64,000 bases of DNA from Nautilus pompilius (Eukaryota > Mollusca > Cephalopoda > Nautilida > Nautilidae), in contig JACATO010000596.1 of NCBI GenBank assembly GCA_018389105.1, positions 1,094,001-1,158,000 on the forward strand, in the 5' to 3' direction. The notes beneath the pieces are model-generated. The model was given only the letters and a program-made list of their open reading frames with translations, did not search any database and was not told the DNA's origin. This document shows, piece by piece, positions 45,980 through 59,790 of this stretch. A program made the position numbers and the translations under genes. How positions within the stretch are numbered: position 1 is the first letter of the stretch; the number at the start of each line of letters is the position of its first letter.

Positions 45980-46480
45980 TGTTTTTTTTTTTTCGTTCCA
46001 GCCCATCCGGGTCGCGTTGCGCATTTTTCTATTCGCAATTTTATTGTTGATGCGGATAAGTGAAGAAGAAACTGTTTTCTCTTTCGTTTGTGCTCACATT
46101 TTCTATCTGGGCAACTACACGTAATTTTTGAAGAAGAAACGAATTGTGTGTGATATTTGGTGTCGAAATTTAAGCATTTGTGTGGGTTTAGTTTATGGAT
46201 GTGGTAGTAGGTCGGTTTAATGTGTGGGCCATGGAGTGCAGGTGCGTTGTGTTCTCGAATGTTTCTCTTCAAGCTTTGCCTGTTTTATTGGCCTTTCTGC
46301 TCAGAATGGTTTCATTTCCAGTTATCCAACTGCTTCCAGGTGGGAATGGCTCGTTGAGCCATGTCAGAAATAGACAGATTGCAGATGAAGTTAAGAAAAC
46401 AGCCTTTCCCCCCTCTCCATCCTCCCCCCCCCAAAACTCGAATTCTTAGTTCCTTTTAGCGAGTATGGTTACTATACCTG
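45980..46480 (+). promoter_or_regulatory. CpG-containing block, candidate ZnfH promoter region
   Basis: A CpG-containing stretch (CATCCGGGTCGCGTTGCGC near 46,004) with a C run near 46,425. A donor-like TTCCAG|GTGGGA lies at 46,340. It is about 2 kb upstream of the ZnfH acceptor (48,421-48,424). Open frames here have no recognisable domain. Confidence 0.38.
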
Positions 46481-47309
46481 AACCGCAGATTTCAACACCT
46501 GTCTGTTAAGCGCCATCCACAGCGAAACCATAACTTTCTGGCTTTTAAGTTTGATTGTTAACCATAAGATTCTATCTTTCTCTACAACAGTGTATCATTT
46601 TTATTTCAGTCTTTTGACACAGTACCTAACCGCCATTTCTTTTCCTCTTTGGGATCTTGTATAACCCATGACCACTTCTGGTAGCAGCAGCTAACTTAAC
46701 TACACTGAGGATACAGACCTCACCTTAGTTAGAAATACTATACTATCTTCCATAGCAAATTTAAAAAAAAACAAACAAAAAAACATACGTTAACCGGATG
46801 TCCAATTATGAGAGAGATTAAATTTTAACCCCCCCTAACATTTCGTATTCAGCACTTTTCTACACTATAGTATAACAAGCGTAAAAGTTTGAAGTTAGAA
46901 GCTATACCTTTGTCAAAAGATATTATTGAGCATTAGAAATAAAAATGCCCCTTAATATTATCAATTATTTGGTCTACGGTATTAAATTGTCTTGTCCATG
47001 TTTGCAGTTAGTATTTGTGGAAGTGATTCTTTTCACTTTTAAATATTATTCTTTTACTCAGTAAAATAGAATTGAAAATTACAAAGTAATTTAAATGAAC
47101 GATAATTAAGTACCTTTGTATTTTCTTGCAATTTTATAAGTCATTAATATCTATTTTATTTTTTAACTATATATGGAATATAAAGATAATTTTTGGTAAC
47201 TGAAAGGTAGTGTTAGTGATTATTGGTCAAGTTAGAAAGAATTTAGGAGAGGTGAAATAATTGGAAATTCTTAAAACTAAAGAGAACGAATTGGTTAAAA
47301 GAGGATTTT

Positions 47310-47610
47310 TTTTTGGCCAAAGCTGATGGCTAGAGCATTGGACCGCTATTGAGAGTCTGAGTTTGATCCCTGTGAGAACTGGTGTACCTCCCCGCAGCAT
47401 ACTTTCTTTTTCACCAGCTGGTTTTGGTGTGTTTCCTCCTACATTTGAAAATGAAGAGGTCTAGTTTGGGCTTTCAATGGAAGGTTCATTAGGTCGGCTG
47501 AAGTCTGACTGCACTAGGTATTTTCTTGCTAGCCTTAGTTTTTGGCATTATGCATCTCCCATGCTTGGTTAGTATTCTGGATCGCAGCCTATTTTAATAA
47601 TCAGACACAA
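47310..47610 (+). mobile_element. tRNA-derived SINE, copy 2
   Basis: TGGCTAGAGCATTGG (47,327-47,341) and GAGTTTGATCCC (47,359-47,370) are degenerate boxes A and B. The body has TTTTTCACCAGCTGG, CCTCCTACATTTGAAAATGA and GAAGAGGTCTAGTTTGGGCTT, the same tail as copies 1, 3 and 4. Confidence 0.65.
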
Positions 47611-47619
47611 CGGGATAAG

Positions 47620-48400
47620 TAAGAAAAAAAAAAGGATGGGATATTTTTATCTCTGCATTGTTTCTTAAAGCACTGCTCATAATTACTATATGAAGGATAT
47701 TTAGAGGGGGGTTCAAATCTTTATGCAAAAAAACTGTCAAGTCTGCTTTAATGAACAATAGTGTTCCTCAATTCATTGCTTTTCTGTATTCAAACTTGCT
47801 AATAATTATGAATTTAACATAGAAAGTCTGTGTTTCTGGCCTTCTCTAGTTCTGGCTGCTGATAATGTTTCATGTGTATTTATCACTGGTCTGCGCATAT
47901 ATTGCGTAGATTTTAAATCACTGACATTTGTTTATATAAGTCCATCCATTTGTAAAAGTGTTTGTTCTACTTCATTTATTTATAAAATCACAACTTGTAA
48001 ATAAAAATAATAAAATATGATTGACTACGCATTGATGTACCAGGTTAAATTAGGAGTTCTCAAGAGATTTTTTTGTAGGTAATAATTATTAATGAAAAAT
48101 TTATTTCTATCTTGTTGAAAAAAATAGATTAAGAGCATTTTCACCATAAATATGCTGTTTTATGTTATAATCAATAAATAAATATATTTAGTTTGATGAG
48201 TTATTGTAAAACAGCCAAGTAGCAGATATTGTTTGTTCATAAGAAATCATACCCTGAAATGATAACAATTGCTTTTAAAAAAAGGGTGAAATTAAAGTCA
48301 ACATGATAGTCAGGTTATTTGAGCCCAGTATTTAAACTGGCTAATCAGCTAATTTTCATTTTGCTTGGTTCTTACTGTTCTTTGTCAAGATGTTTACTAG
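47620..48400. other. Probable ZnfH intron end, AT-rich
   Basis: AT-rich DNA ahead of the ZnfH acceptor (GATTTCAG ending 48,424). No other feature was recognised. Confidence 0.35.
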
Positions 48401-48631
48401 TTAAGCTTTTAATTCTGATTTCAGATGCTTCCAAAAAAACTGATTTAACTTCATCTTTACTCACCAAAAGAAGTTGCTTAAAAATTAAATTTTTCTAGGG
48501 CATAAATGGCCAACCAAATGTGAAATATAACAGAATAGAATGACTTCTCAATAAGGGTGACATGAACAGTTGTTGTAAAACAGAAATAGTGCACGATATC
48601 TAATTTTGTTACACGAGAATTTTTTGGGAAC

Positions 48632-49560
<929 letters not shown>

Positions 49561-49599
49561 ACACAGGAGGTCTTATGGTAGTGATAAAAATCAGAGTTA

Positions 49600-51110
49600 A
49601 AAATTAAATATCAACAAAAATTACCAATTACTAAATTTTTAAATAATTTTATCAGTATATCCACTTTCATAAATGAAAATGAAATGTCTTGCAATATCTC
49701 AGTATGTGCATTCCTTTGAGCAGTTTTTAATATAGCTGGGTTGACTAAAAAATAAAGTTTGCTTTTAACTTTATAAGCTACAATTTTTTACGCCTTTATC
49801 AGTGTATGCATATGTATTAGTGAAGTGGTGTGTATATAGGAACTTGAGATTCTGGTGCTTCAAAAGGGTACAGATGACATCTTTTTGTTACCAAAACTGA
49901 TGCCAAATGATTCTCTTGGCTGTTTTACTGTGGTTGATTAAAGAAAACTGACAAGTTCCTTTTTGATCTCATTGTTTTTCTCCATTTAGTGGCTAACTTA
50001 ATTTTGATTGAGTCTAGGCTGGCTTACCTTACTTAAATAGAGCAGGGCGTGCATTTCTTTAAGGAAATGGGATAACAACTTTATCTTGAACTATTATCAC
50101 ATGTTTATATGATTTAGGTTTTTCTTTTAACCACACTTCTGGAAAACTCTGTAACATACATAGTTTATTTTAAAAAGAACCTGAAAACTGGCTACAGATT
50201 GGGATTTGTCAGTTAAAAAAAATAGTTTTGTCAAAATCAAGCACAAAAGTTCTGGAACTTTTTAAATTTGTGTTAATTCATTGGGAATAGCTTTAACAAC
50301 AAAAAACTGCCTTAAAACAGCAATGAAAATAAAACCAAACAAGAACTAATTCACAAGAGCAAAATTGTTTTTCCCTAATACTAGACTTGCTAATAGTTTA
50401 TCTACCTTGTAATTGGTAATGACACCCTGCCCATTTTACTAAGTTCTGGGATTGACTAGAATCAGAAACAAACTAACGAAAGAGAAGTATGACAATGTTT
50501 GTTCCTATATTTAGTTATGATGTACTAATTTGTAGCTGTTTTAAAAACTTTTCGTGCACTTGTGGTTGAAAAGGTGAAAACTCAGGTGGCATCTCTAAAC
50601 ATTGACATTGAAGACAGAAAATCTTTCAATATAAAGATGGCAGCCTTGGTGATTTATTTTCCAGGTGATGAAATCTCAGATAAGTTGGACAACTTCCTTT
50701 GGCTGGTGGTTATGATTTCAACTTGCCTTAATTATACGACCTGATACAAATGGCAGCACTTAATCATTTATGGCAGGGAAATCAGTCAATCAAAGTAAGA
50801 ATAATGGAATTAGTATATATGTAATCACTTGAAAAACAATATATGAAGAGGAGGCATGTGAGAATATATATTATAAAAGGAATCACTCGATGGTCACAAG
50901 AGCACCAATCTCAGATGAGGGAAACTTATAGATGACAGCAGCAGTGTTTTATCACAAGGAACATTTGGTTAAATATTTTTTTCGTTTTACCTAAATTAAC
51001 AAAAGGGAAATTATATTGGTAAGATCAGACAAATTCAGATTTACAACTGCTTTTGCATATTTATTTCAGATTTATTCAAAATTTTAAAAAAATAAAGCAC
51101 TGTAGTTTGC
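49600..51110. other. AT-rich intergenic DNA
   Basis: No gene or repeat was recognised. A 60-codon frame at 50,562-50,744 has no domain and is taken as chance. Confidence 0.35.
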
Positions 51111-51119
51111 AGCTCCTAT

Positions 51120-51330
51120 AGTGAGTGAGTTATAGCTGGTGGCCCATCACTTGGACTACTGGATGGCCAAGGATTAAATCTTGAGTTCATGCCTTAGTAA
51201 CAGTTTGGTTTGGGATATGGCATGGTTTCTTTTATGCTGTTCACCAGTTGGATGCATGGGATTCCTCCCTCATCTAAGTATAGAGAGTTCTGGTATGATT
51301 TTCCAAGTATTTGTGGAGTGAAGGTAGTAA
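51120..51330 (+). mobile_element. tRNA-derived SINE, copy 3 (degenerate)
   Basis: The head is degenerate (GAGTTCATGCC at 51,183 is a one-mismatch box B). The body has GCTGTTCACCAGTTGGATGC, CCTCCCTCATCTAAG and AGAGAGTTCTGGTATGATTTT, clearly related to the tails of copies 1, 2 and 4. Confidence 0.55.
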
Positions 51331-51709
51331 GTTGTTGGTGATCTTGTATTTTTCTTTAAACCAGGTCATACTGCTTGTTATAGGTGTGGGGTAATTGTGC
51401 AGGTAGCAGGAAAAATTTGTGCATTCAGGTATTTGCATGACCAGACATTTTTGATTATGAGAAATTACCACATTATTGGCAGTTAGTGATAATGTTATCA
51501 TTAGAATCAGATGGTATAACTATTTTGGTAAATACACAATGGAAGGTGTGTATAAAGAATTCTTTTTGTGCATTGATGATAATATAAATGTGAACTATGA
51601 CCAGGCGGATGCTGGCCTTTCCATTGAAAGCAAACTATGTAAACTTTCAGTGGCAAGCAAATCTTATAAAGGTGGACCTTTTGAAATATTTTCTCACCTA
51701 CTTTTACAG

Positions 51710-51900
51710 AATGTGCCAAGATACTCCTCATGGAGAAAGCTTACAAATGTAACTTTACGACCAAGCATTGTTGTCTTATTCTGCATATTATGACTTCCAC
51801 TAGGGAAACCTTCGTGATCTGTATGAAAGTTCATTTTCTCAGCATTGTATTCTTGATAAACACTGCATAGCGGACCCATAATGGAGAAAAATGTATCACT
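51710..51900 (+). pseudogene. Zinc-finger exon remnant
   Basis: GGAGAAAGCTTACAAATGTA at 51,731 is the GEKAYKC linker-finger start; the frame goes on CNFTTKHC with lost ligands. In another frame YESSFSQHCILDKH near 51,820 is a second finger and ACCCATAATGGAGAAAAATG its linker. An acceptor-like TTTTACAG precedes at 51,709. It is a highly decayed gene between ZnfH and ZnfI. Confidence 0.65.
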
Positions 51901-52419
51901 TTTTTTTTGTGATGCATTTTTTTTACCAATATTATTTTAAAATATTATATAAGAGAGAGAGAGAGGATGGTTACATGATGCATTCTATCTGGACACCACC
52001 AAACCTGGTATGAATGCATATTTGTTCTGGTGTATTGTAATCTTGTTGAAGATTAGTATACCAGTAAAAATTATTTTAACTTTTCTAAAGGTGACCCAAG
52101 TCCCAAGTTGAAAATCAGAAAAATTAATTGTTTTATGCTTGTTAGTAAATTATTGGATAAAATGTCATATACTAAGGAAATTCTGTTTAGTTTACTTTAA
52201 GAATCGGAATTAGACAATTAAAAAAAAAAAACACTGAAGTTTACAATGATTTAACACACAACTATTCATGATTTAGTTTTCAATTCAAAAAGTACTAATG
52301 ACAAATTACCAACTACAGATAAGACACAATCATATATTCTCAATGATACCTCATTTTGTGTTTCTGAGCTCTCTTGATATTAGGGTAGAAAAAATAATGA
52401 CATTATAACCCTTGAGACG

Positions 52420-53640
52420 CAGCACATCAGCGTTCCTGCCTTGACAGAAGAGCTATAGCGTTCCCAACATGCTTGAAAAATATCAGAAGTTTTTAGATTT
52501 ACTGAAATTCATTTGAATTCTGCCATTTTCTGTTTCTGAACTAATTTTAAATGAAAGTAGGAAAACTGATACTGCCATAAGGCATACACAAAAATGCCTC
52601 GCACTTCTGTGAGATACAAGTGGCAAAAAACACCTCGATTTAGAACATGGCATTTTAGCTGGATAAGGAAAATTCCTGTTTGACTCAAAAAAGTTTCAAA
52701 AGCTGAATATTTTATTCCTTATGTTTCCAGATTACTTCCATTCAGTGTATGCATACACCACATTTGAAAACCTTTTCTGCCAGCATAGACTTATTGTGCG
52801 ACACGTCCGCAGGAAGCTTAATAAAACCTGCCCATTTCAAATTCCTTTTTAAGATATCAAACCCTATTTCTAGAAAAAACATCTCTTTTTGTTTGAACCA
52901 TATCACGATTAGAGGAGACGTCGGGGTGGGGGGTGGAATCAGGTTCACTTTATTCTTTAGAAGTGTTAATTACGGGAAGTCATGGCTTATAAGTATTTCT
53001 TTTTCTTACTCCGCCAAATGCGTTCTTTTTAAAATTATATTTAATATAAATTGTACCACTGAAAATGTACAGTTTGCGTGACATCTGTTTCGTAAAAGTA
53101 CTCTGTGCGGCTAATGATTGAAACTTATGGTCGCTATCCATTTGGCCAACACAAGACACGGGGCATAATGTGACCTCCACTAGTAACCATTTTGAAAAGC
53201 ACTGGTCAGTGATGTGATCGCGCAGCTGATCGCTGTTTATATATATATATGAGAATACGAAATCTTCAGGATTTCACCCAATTTATCACAAGTTTAAACG
53301 CAATTATTGTTTTTGTTATTAGTAGTATTTAAAATTTCGTTTCAGCAGCTACATTCCGCTCTTTTGTTTTTACTACTGATCTATTGTGCTGGCGCACCGA
53401 TCTATCTATTCCCGATGTTAGCTGCTATTTTATTGTACAGGTAATTTTATTTATTTTTTTTTTTTACAGTATTTAAAAAAAAAAAAATGTATGAGATTTG
53501 AAACTGATCTGTATCACTGAAATTGGGAGCCTGGCTGTTTAAAAGAGAAAGCGGCGGCCTGCACGCTATGATGGCTCATCTTGCACCAGACTGACTCCAG
53601 GGGTAAGAAGACTGGAAATTTCAATAATAATAATAATGGC
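52420..53640 (+). promoter_or_regulatory. CpG-containing block, candidate ZnfI promoter/first exon
   Basis: CpG-containing DNA (CGACACGTCCGC near 52,799; GAGACGTCGGGG near 52,916; several to 53,640). A donor-like TACAG|GTAATT has GT at 53,441-53,442. The block reaches within about 300 bp of the ZnfI acceptor (TTTCAG ending 53,936), the shortest distance in the array. A CAA triplet repeat lies at 53,718-53,738. Confidence 0.45.
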
Positions 53641-54028
53641 CAGTGAACTATGGCATCCAGTTTTATTCTCAGACCAAAATCGTTGCCATAACCTTTTTTC
53701 CTTTCTTTTCATACTGCAAACAACAACAACAACAACAGCAAAGAAACAGGTTAGAAAGATGTAAACAAAGTTCATTCTTTCTGAAGCCCGTTTCACCTTT
53801 CTCTGTTTAGACTTAATTGCCAACTTCTTCTTTTTTTTTCTTTTTTTTAATAAAAAAATAATAATTTGTGGTAAATGTCACCGATTCTATTTTCGCGGTT
53901 GAATCAGTAATTCAGAGATGGTTTTACTAATTTCAGATGTAGCCGAATCAGCCTAGAGAGAGAGAGAGGCCCTGGAGTTAAAAACAAGCCGTGAAGAAGC
54001 GACGAATGTTAGTTCAGACATTGGTGGC

Positions 54029-54721
54029 ATGAAGATCGACAAGGAGAAGAAGATCTACCAGTGCGACTACTGTGATAAATCGTTCTCTTTCTCGTGCTAT
54101 TTAAATACCCACGTTAGAACCCACACCGGGGAGAAGCCGTACAAATGCGATATTTGCGACAAATCGTTTTGCCAGCTCTCTCATCTCACTCCCCACATCA
54201 GGACCCACACCGGGGAGAAGCCGTACAAATGCGATGTCTGCGACAAATCGTTTGCCGAGAACACTCACCTAACCAAACACATCAGGACCCACACCGGGGA
54301 GAAACCGTATAAATGTGAATTTTGTGACAAATCCTTTTGCCAGCTCTGCACACTGACCGTCCACATCAGGTCTCACACTGGGGAAAAACCCTACAGATGT
54401 GAACTGTGTGACAAATCGTTCTCAGCGTATTCTAGTCTCACTACCCACGTTAGGACCCACACGGGGGAAAAGCCTTACAAATGTAAACTCTGTGACAGGT
54501 CGTTTTCTCAGCTTTCTCACGTTAATAAGCATGTTAGCACCCATTCTGCAGAAAAATCGTATAAATGTGAACTTTGTAACAAGTCGTTCTTTCATCAAAC
54601 CAGCCTCGTTTGCCATGTTAGAAGTCACAGTGGAGAAAAGCCTTACAAATGTGAAAACTGCGACAAGTCATTTTGTCATCTGTCCAGTTTGACTAGACAT
54701 TTTAAAATTCACAGTATCTGA
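54029..54721 (+). CDS. C2H2 zinc-finger protein, 8 fingers (ZnfI)
   Basis: A 230-residue protein, MKIDKEKK followed by eight complete fingers from residue 10 and almost no tail. Finger 6 has Val for the core Leu, and the linker before finger 7 is SAEKS instead of TGEKP, splitting the protein into 6+2 fingers. Contact residues (-1,2,3,6) of fingers 1-8 are FCYT, QSHP, ETHK, QCTV, ASST, QSHK, HTSC and HSSR. The exon begins at 53,937 with ATGTAGCC after TTTCAG. Codons at the 5' end are unusually GC/CpG-rich (AAATGCGATxTxTGCGACAAATCG), turning AT-rich toward the 3' end, unlike other family members. Candidate AATAAA at 55,690. Intact, probably functional. Confidence 0.94.
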   Translation: MKIDKEKKIYQCDYCDKSFSFSCYLNTHVRTHTGEKPYKCDICDKSFCQLSHLTPHIRTHTGEKPYKCDVCDKSFAENTHLTKHIRTHTGEKPYKCEFCDKSFCQLCTLTVHIRSHTGEKPYRCELCDKSFSAYSSLTTHVRTHTGEKPYKCKLCDRSFSQLSHVNKHVSTHSAEKSYKCELCNKSFFHQTSLVCHVRSHSGEKPYKCENCDKSFCHLSSLTRHFKIHSI

Positions 54722-54899
54722 AAGTTTCCCCCCTGAGTTTTCACATATATGAGAAGTCACATACAAAATAGTTGATTTTTATGGACTTGTTTCTACTTGA
54801 GACTTTAACAAAAACTATTTTTTTCAAAAGGAAAGATATTGAAGAAAAGGATTTCTCATACTTATTGATGCTAGAACTTTTATTGAGACGATGTGTTGG

Positions 54900-55115
54900 C
54901 ATTAGGAGGTTGCAGTAGATTTTGGTGGTTGGGTTGCTAAGGACCTAAGTTTGAATTCTGGTTGGGACTGGCTTATTCTGGAATATCTCCTCAGTGTGGT
55001 TTCTTGCTTTACTCCTTTGGCTGGATACTCATGTTTTCTCTTATCCCACAGGTGAAAACGAAGAGTTCTAGTATGGACTTTCGATGCTATTACTCATTTA
55101 TAAGGCAGCGTTTTT
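54900..55115 (+). mobile_element. tRNA-derived SINE, copy 4
   Basis: TGGTGGTTGGGTTGCTAAGG (54,930) and AAGTTTGAATTCTGG (54,949) are degenerate pol III boxes. The body ends ACGAAGAGTTCTAGTATGGA (about 55,060), the tail shared with copies 1-3. It lies directly downstream of ZnfI, in its likely 3' untranslated region. Confidence 0.65.
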
Positions 55116-55119
55116 ATGG

Positions 55120-56630
55120 CAAATTTGTTTTTCATAATTTAGGTATTACCTTATAACTGAGGTATAAAATGAAATTCATCTGGAATCTAGAGTTTATCAG
55201 TAAAGAAAAAATTAGTACACAATATTTACTCTTCTTTTTAGATGTTGAGTTTACATGTTATGTGCCTGTCACATTAATACTATATTATCAATCAATTTGT
55301 ATTTTCCTTTTTAAATTATAATTATTGATATCAGTGATTTATTTAAGTAATTGAATTAGAAATGATAAGTTAGTCAGTGAATGCATTATAATATGTCTGA
55401 GAATACACCACTATTTTGAATTTCTGACCAGTATCAACAGTAGGTTTGTTTATCATGCTGGAGACATTTAAAATAATTCACAGTCTTGTATGGACTTGAC
55501 CTCCCACCAAGTGTGGGTGCGCTTGGAGAAAGTGAATAAATAAATTATCCATTTCTGCATTTAAAAAAAAAAAAGATATGATGAAATGCCTTGTCAGTGC
55601 CAGGGTACAATACTCATGTGTAAACATTTTATCTGTTATATAAAGTGCTTTTATTGGTTTTATGCCATGCTGCATCATGTAATGTTTTTAATAAAATTGC
55701 AGTTTTAATATTTGAATAAATAATTTTAAAGTCATTGGCTTTTTTTAAATGATGGATAAATCACCAGAAGAAAGAAATCAGTATGCAGGATTAAAATACA
55801 TCAGTACCATTTTGTAGAAGACTCACTAGCTCAGTGGAAATAAAAATTGAATTTTCCACTTAACAATGGGCTACTGTTGACTATGAATACACAGGTATGG
55901 GAAACTTGGTCGGCAACACATGTATTTGTAGTATATTGCTAGAAACTATACAGCACTATCCTGCAGAACTGGATTTCATTAAGATCTGAGTTGACAATAT
56001 TGGCCAGCATTAGCCTGTTGGAACAAGATATAGATGACCATGTCATTAAAGCTGGATCCCTAGCAAAAGTAAGAATGATTTACTGATATCAATTTTTTTA
56101 AAAAAAAAAAATTAGTTTTGAGCAAGTTTTTTCTTAGTGTTAGGGGCATGCAGAATGCATGAGTTTATAAAGAAGAAAAGTAAGCCTACCTTTTGAAAAT
56201 TTAGCTAATTTTAACTATGTTTTTTTCTTTTTTAGAGGGCAAAAAGAAATGCCTTTAATCGTTTAGTTTTAACAGATTACATGAAAATAGCCAATCATTT
56301 AAATATTAAATGTCCTTCAGCATACTAACATCCTTATTTTTAAACACTAAAATAATGCATATTTTGTATTGATAATATAGTCAACAGAAACTTTTGTAAT
56401 TTATTTAGTAGACAAAATTTATAAGCTAGATTTTGTCTTTAAAAAAATTTATTGAGATAGTTAACAAATATCATGTCATATTCATACTAATGTACATTGG
56501 AAGTTGTATTACATTACTGAAATAGGAAAAAGATCAATGGTATATATAAACATGTTTATTGATCAGTTAGATAATATCTGTAATCATTTAAGAACATTTG
56601 ACCCTTTGTATCATTATTTCTGTTTATGAG
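55120..56630. other. AT-rich intergenic DNA
   Basis: No gene or recognisable transposon. It probably contains the ZnfI 3' end. Confidence 0.35.
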
Positions 56631-56639
56631 CTGCAAGAT

Positions 56640-57350
56640 AACATACTTGACCAACTGCAGTTGCATTGCTTTTGCTTCCTTCTGCACCAACCATTTAAAA
56701 TAATGGCCAAACATCTACCTTGAAATGGCTAAGTATGCCAGGTATCATTATCCTTGCCTATCTAACTATCCCCTTTCATGCCTGCCACAGTTTTTTTCCA
56801 TCTGTTCAAATTGGCCCATCCAACAGCACCCATTGATATTAACATCTCTTCCAGGACATTTGTATCCATGGACTGCATAACAGCAGGCACACTGGTGTGA
56901 AAGAACAATGTGTGGGTGTTTTCATTCTTTGTCATCTGGGTTGGCATGTATGTTATCTAAAGGTAACCAAGCTTTCTTATGAAGTTTCTGATCTTTCAAG
57001 TGTTTCTGGACCTCTGGCACAGAGTCTTTACCAAACCAGTTCTTGATCATGACACAGTGTAACTGTGCACCTTTTTGATTTTTGTAGATCGTTGGAATAG
57101 CATTGTGATTGATGTTTCAGGCCTCAAGAAATTTTGAATATTTTAACTCAATTTTGTTTTATGTGAGCCACCTGCATTAATGGATGCCAAGTTTGTTACA
57201 TGATGTTTGATCTGATTATATCCAGGTGCAACATGTTTTTACCTAGCTACAAAAATCTTGGGTGTATTTTTTCCTTTTTTTAATGAGTTTTGTTTCATCA
57301 CAGTTATTCACGTGATCACCAGGAAGCCCATTAAAACAAAAAAACAATAA
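56640..57350 (-). pseudogene. pogo/Tigger-like DDE transposase relic
   Basis: Minus-strand pieces in transposase order: VNNCDETKL near 57,310 (first catalytic Asp region), NAGGSHKTKLS near 57,175, KNWFGKDSVPEVQKHLK near 57,030, AWLPLDNIHANPDD near 56,960 (second Asp) and TLFFHTSVPAVMQSMDTNVL near 56,890, corresponding to the FLPPNTTSLIQPMDQGVI motif with the third Asp. The pieces are split by stops and frameshifts. Inactive. It is better preserved across the catalytic core than the relics at 8.6 kb and 15.9 kb. Confidence 0.72.
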
Positions 57351-57399
57351 CTTTAAACCTGGAAGTTTTTCACCCTGGATTGCTATAAACTTCCAGCTT

Positions 57400-58640
57400 C
57401 ATTCCAATTTAGGGTGTTGAAACAGAGCCAGATTGATTCTCAGAGTGTACATTTTAGTTATCAGTTTCTGGTTTTTGTGATCTATCGAGTCCTGTTGTTT
57501 TCATCTAAAAGCCTTTATTTTCAAATTACTTGGAGAAGCTTTTCTGATTTCAAATCATGTAGCTAATTTTGATACTCTTTCCCTGTTCTCCAGTCTTTCT
57601 CTGATCTGAAATATCCATTTAGATAAAACAGTTATTTTACATTTGACAGTAGGAATTATTAGCTCACAAAACTGAAGCCACCAAATACAAACATATTTCA
57701 GTCATTGAATGATCAAGTATAGACTTGTGCAAAATTGAACAGATAAACAGACAGCAAGTGTCAGAGTTGAATGAGTTCAGTATCTGAGCCTGACAATTAC
57801 TGCGTAGGTTATGTAGACAAAGGCAGAATGTCACTCAACTGGCCACACCTGCAAGTGGCCACAATATATGGGAACATGGAACCATAGAAGCATCACAATT
57901 TGAAAAAGTGGTAACTTGTCATCTCAGTTAGTGAGCAGGGAGAAGGAAGTAAAATCAATGGATACTCATCTGGAACACAGTTGTTATCTGGCAATGTGGT
58001 CAGCTGGGCTAACATAAAATAAGTGTTCAGAGTTGTAGCACATTAAAAAACAGTTAGTACATTTGGAATGATTTTTTTTTTTTTTTTTACATTCAGTTAA
58101 CAGAGATGTTCAGTAGACTGAGCCTGATTAACCAAGGTTCTATGGTAACTGCATTGTTGTGTATATATTTTTTTTCTTTAGAACCTTGGTTACATGCATG
58201 TTTATTGTGATCATGAGCAAAAGAAACTAAACAATGTACTATAGGTACTGTATTAGCTGTGAATTAAAGGTCTGAGTTGAATTTAAGATATAGACATTTT
58301 GTGGTATATTGACAATTTTGGCTTTTTGAATTTTTTTTTGTTGTTCTAATGAGCAGCCTGACTAGAGAATCTGTGAGATAAAACATTTTACAATACAGCT
58401 GATGTTTACTGTTTGGATAAAGATATACTCTTAAATGTACTGTAATTTGGAGAGATGGAAAATGTAGAGTTTGGCCAGATTTGGGTCCTAGTTAAGTTTT
58501 AATAGCCCAGGGAAGTGTGTATTGTTTCGGTAGTTTAAACGAACTGAGGTCATGAAAAGTTAAATAAAATAAATAGGGATGTTAAGTGAAAATGAAGAGC
58601 TAAAATATATATTTTGCATTTGTATTTGTATTTAATATTA
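57400..58640. other. Intergenic DNA with a small inverted repeat
   Basis: No gene recognised. AACCAAGGTTCT at 58,130-58,141 and its inverse at 58,180-58,191 could form a 12-bp stem; significance unknown. Confidence 0.35.
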
Positions 58641-59790
58641 TTAGCAAGCATTCGTCATCACGAAAAGTGCATAGTTTTGTTATGCACTGGTTAGCTAGTA
58701 AGGATTCCATGTGACAGTCCAGTGCCAATCTTTGATATGATCACGGTGGAGGTAGTTATCAATTATTCTGAATAAGTTCTCTCGACAACTACTTCTATAA
58801 CTAATAGATTCGGGCCATTATATCATTACTTCATATTTTTTTAATGTAATATTAATGAAAAAAAAAAAATAGAGAGAGAGAGAGTTTCGTTTCATTTACC
58901 CATTGTCAATCACCTGTTCCACATTTTGTTTATTCGCCTATCCGTTATCAATGGCGAACATATTCGATGGTATTCAGTTACACCACCACTCCTTTTTACA
59001 GGTAACTGCAAAATATTTCTTAATCGAGGTCCGAGTTGTTTTTTTATTTTTTTACCATCATTATCACCCCAGCCCACCTCACCCCACCGTGAACCGATGC
59101 TTCTGTTTAACAGTATTCAGCCAGCCGACCACGTCTACCTACCCTTTCGTGTCCCCTTCAGACTTCGCGTCAAAATTCCGTTACTCCAGCATCAGACCTG
59201 GTGACCCCCCTCTCTCTCTCTCTCCCCCTACCCCCTCCTTGTGTTCGGCTTTTACTTACAGAAACCCGCGTCCTGCCAGACAGATTTTAATTCTATGCAC
59301 TCGAATGACCGATTAAAGTCAGATCGCTCCCGCGCCGATCAACACCGGTAACGAGAGAGAGGACGGGGACGGATCTATCGACGGTAGGGAGCGAGCTGTA
59401 GGTTCGATGACCAGTGCCTGCCTGCCTGCCTGCCTCCCCAGTCAGTCGGTCGATAACACAAAGCCCGTGCACCCCCCCGAAACAATCGCTTTAAAAACTC
59501 GCTATTTATATCGCGCCGAGTGTGTGTGTGTATTTTAAAAATTAAAGCACCCCACCTTGCGCAAATACTACACCACTACAGCGAAAAACGACACGTTGTT
59601 GTTGTTGTTGTTAAAGTCAAAAGTGCTTTCGTTCTTTTGTCGAAAAAACAAAAATCGAGTGCCCCTGTGAAGTCAGAATTTGGATGATGCTTTAATTCGG
59701 AAAATTTGCATGAAAGGAGAAACGGTGGCATTGCTTGATTCACTACCGAATAGGAAAGGTTTGCCAGTCGTGTGCCTTGATGGACAGGCA
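58640..59790 (+). promoter_or_regulatory. CpG-rich block, candidate ZnfJ promoter/first exon
   Basis: A CpG-rich stretch, strongest at 59,240-59,580, with an AG tract (58,871-58,883), a TC tract (59,211-59,225), CTGC repeats (59,417-59,435), a GT repeat (59,520-59,530) and GTT repeats (59,596-59,612). A donor-like TACAG|GTAACT has GT at 59,002-59,003. It lies 0.5-1.7 kb upstream of the ZnfJ acceptor. Open frames over it are low-complexity. Confidence 0.45.

Noticed and set aside
45790-46272. 160-codon minus-strand open frame
   Set aside because: Crosses AT-rich and CpG-containing leader sequence, with no domain; probably chance.
58903-59316. 137-codon plus-strand open frame
   Set aside because: Pro/Ser-rich translation of a TC/CCA-rich leader region; no domain and no splice context for a coding exon.
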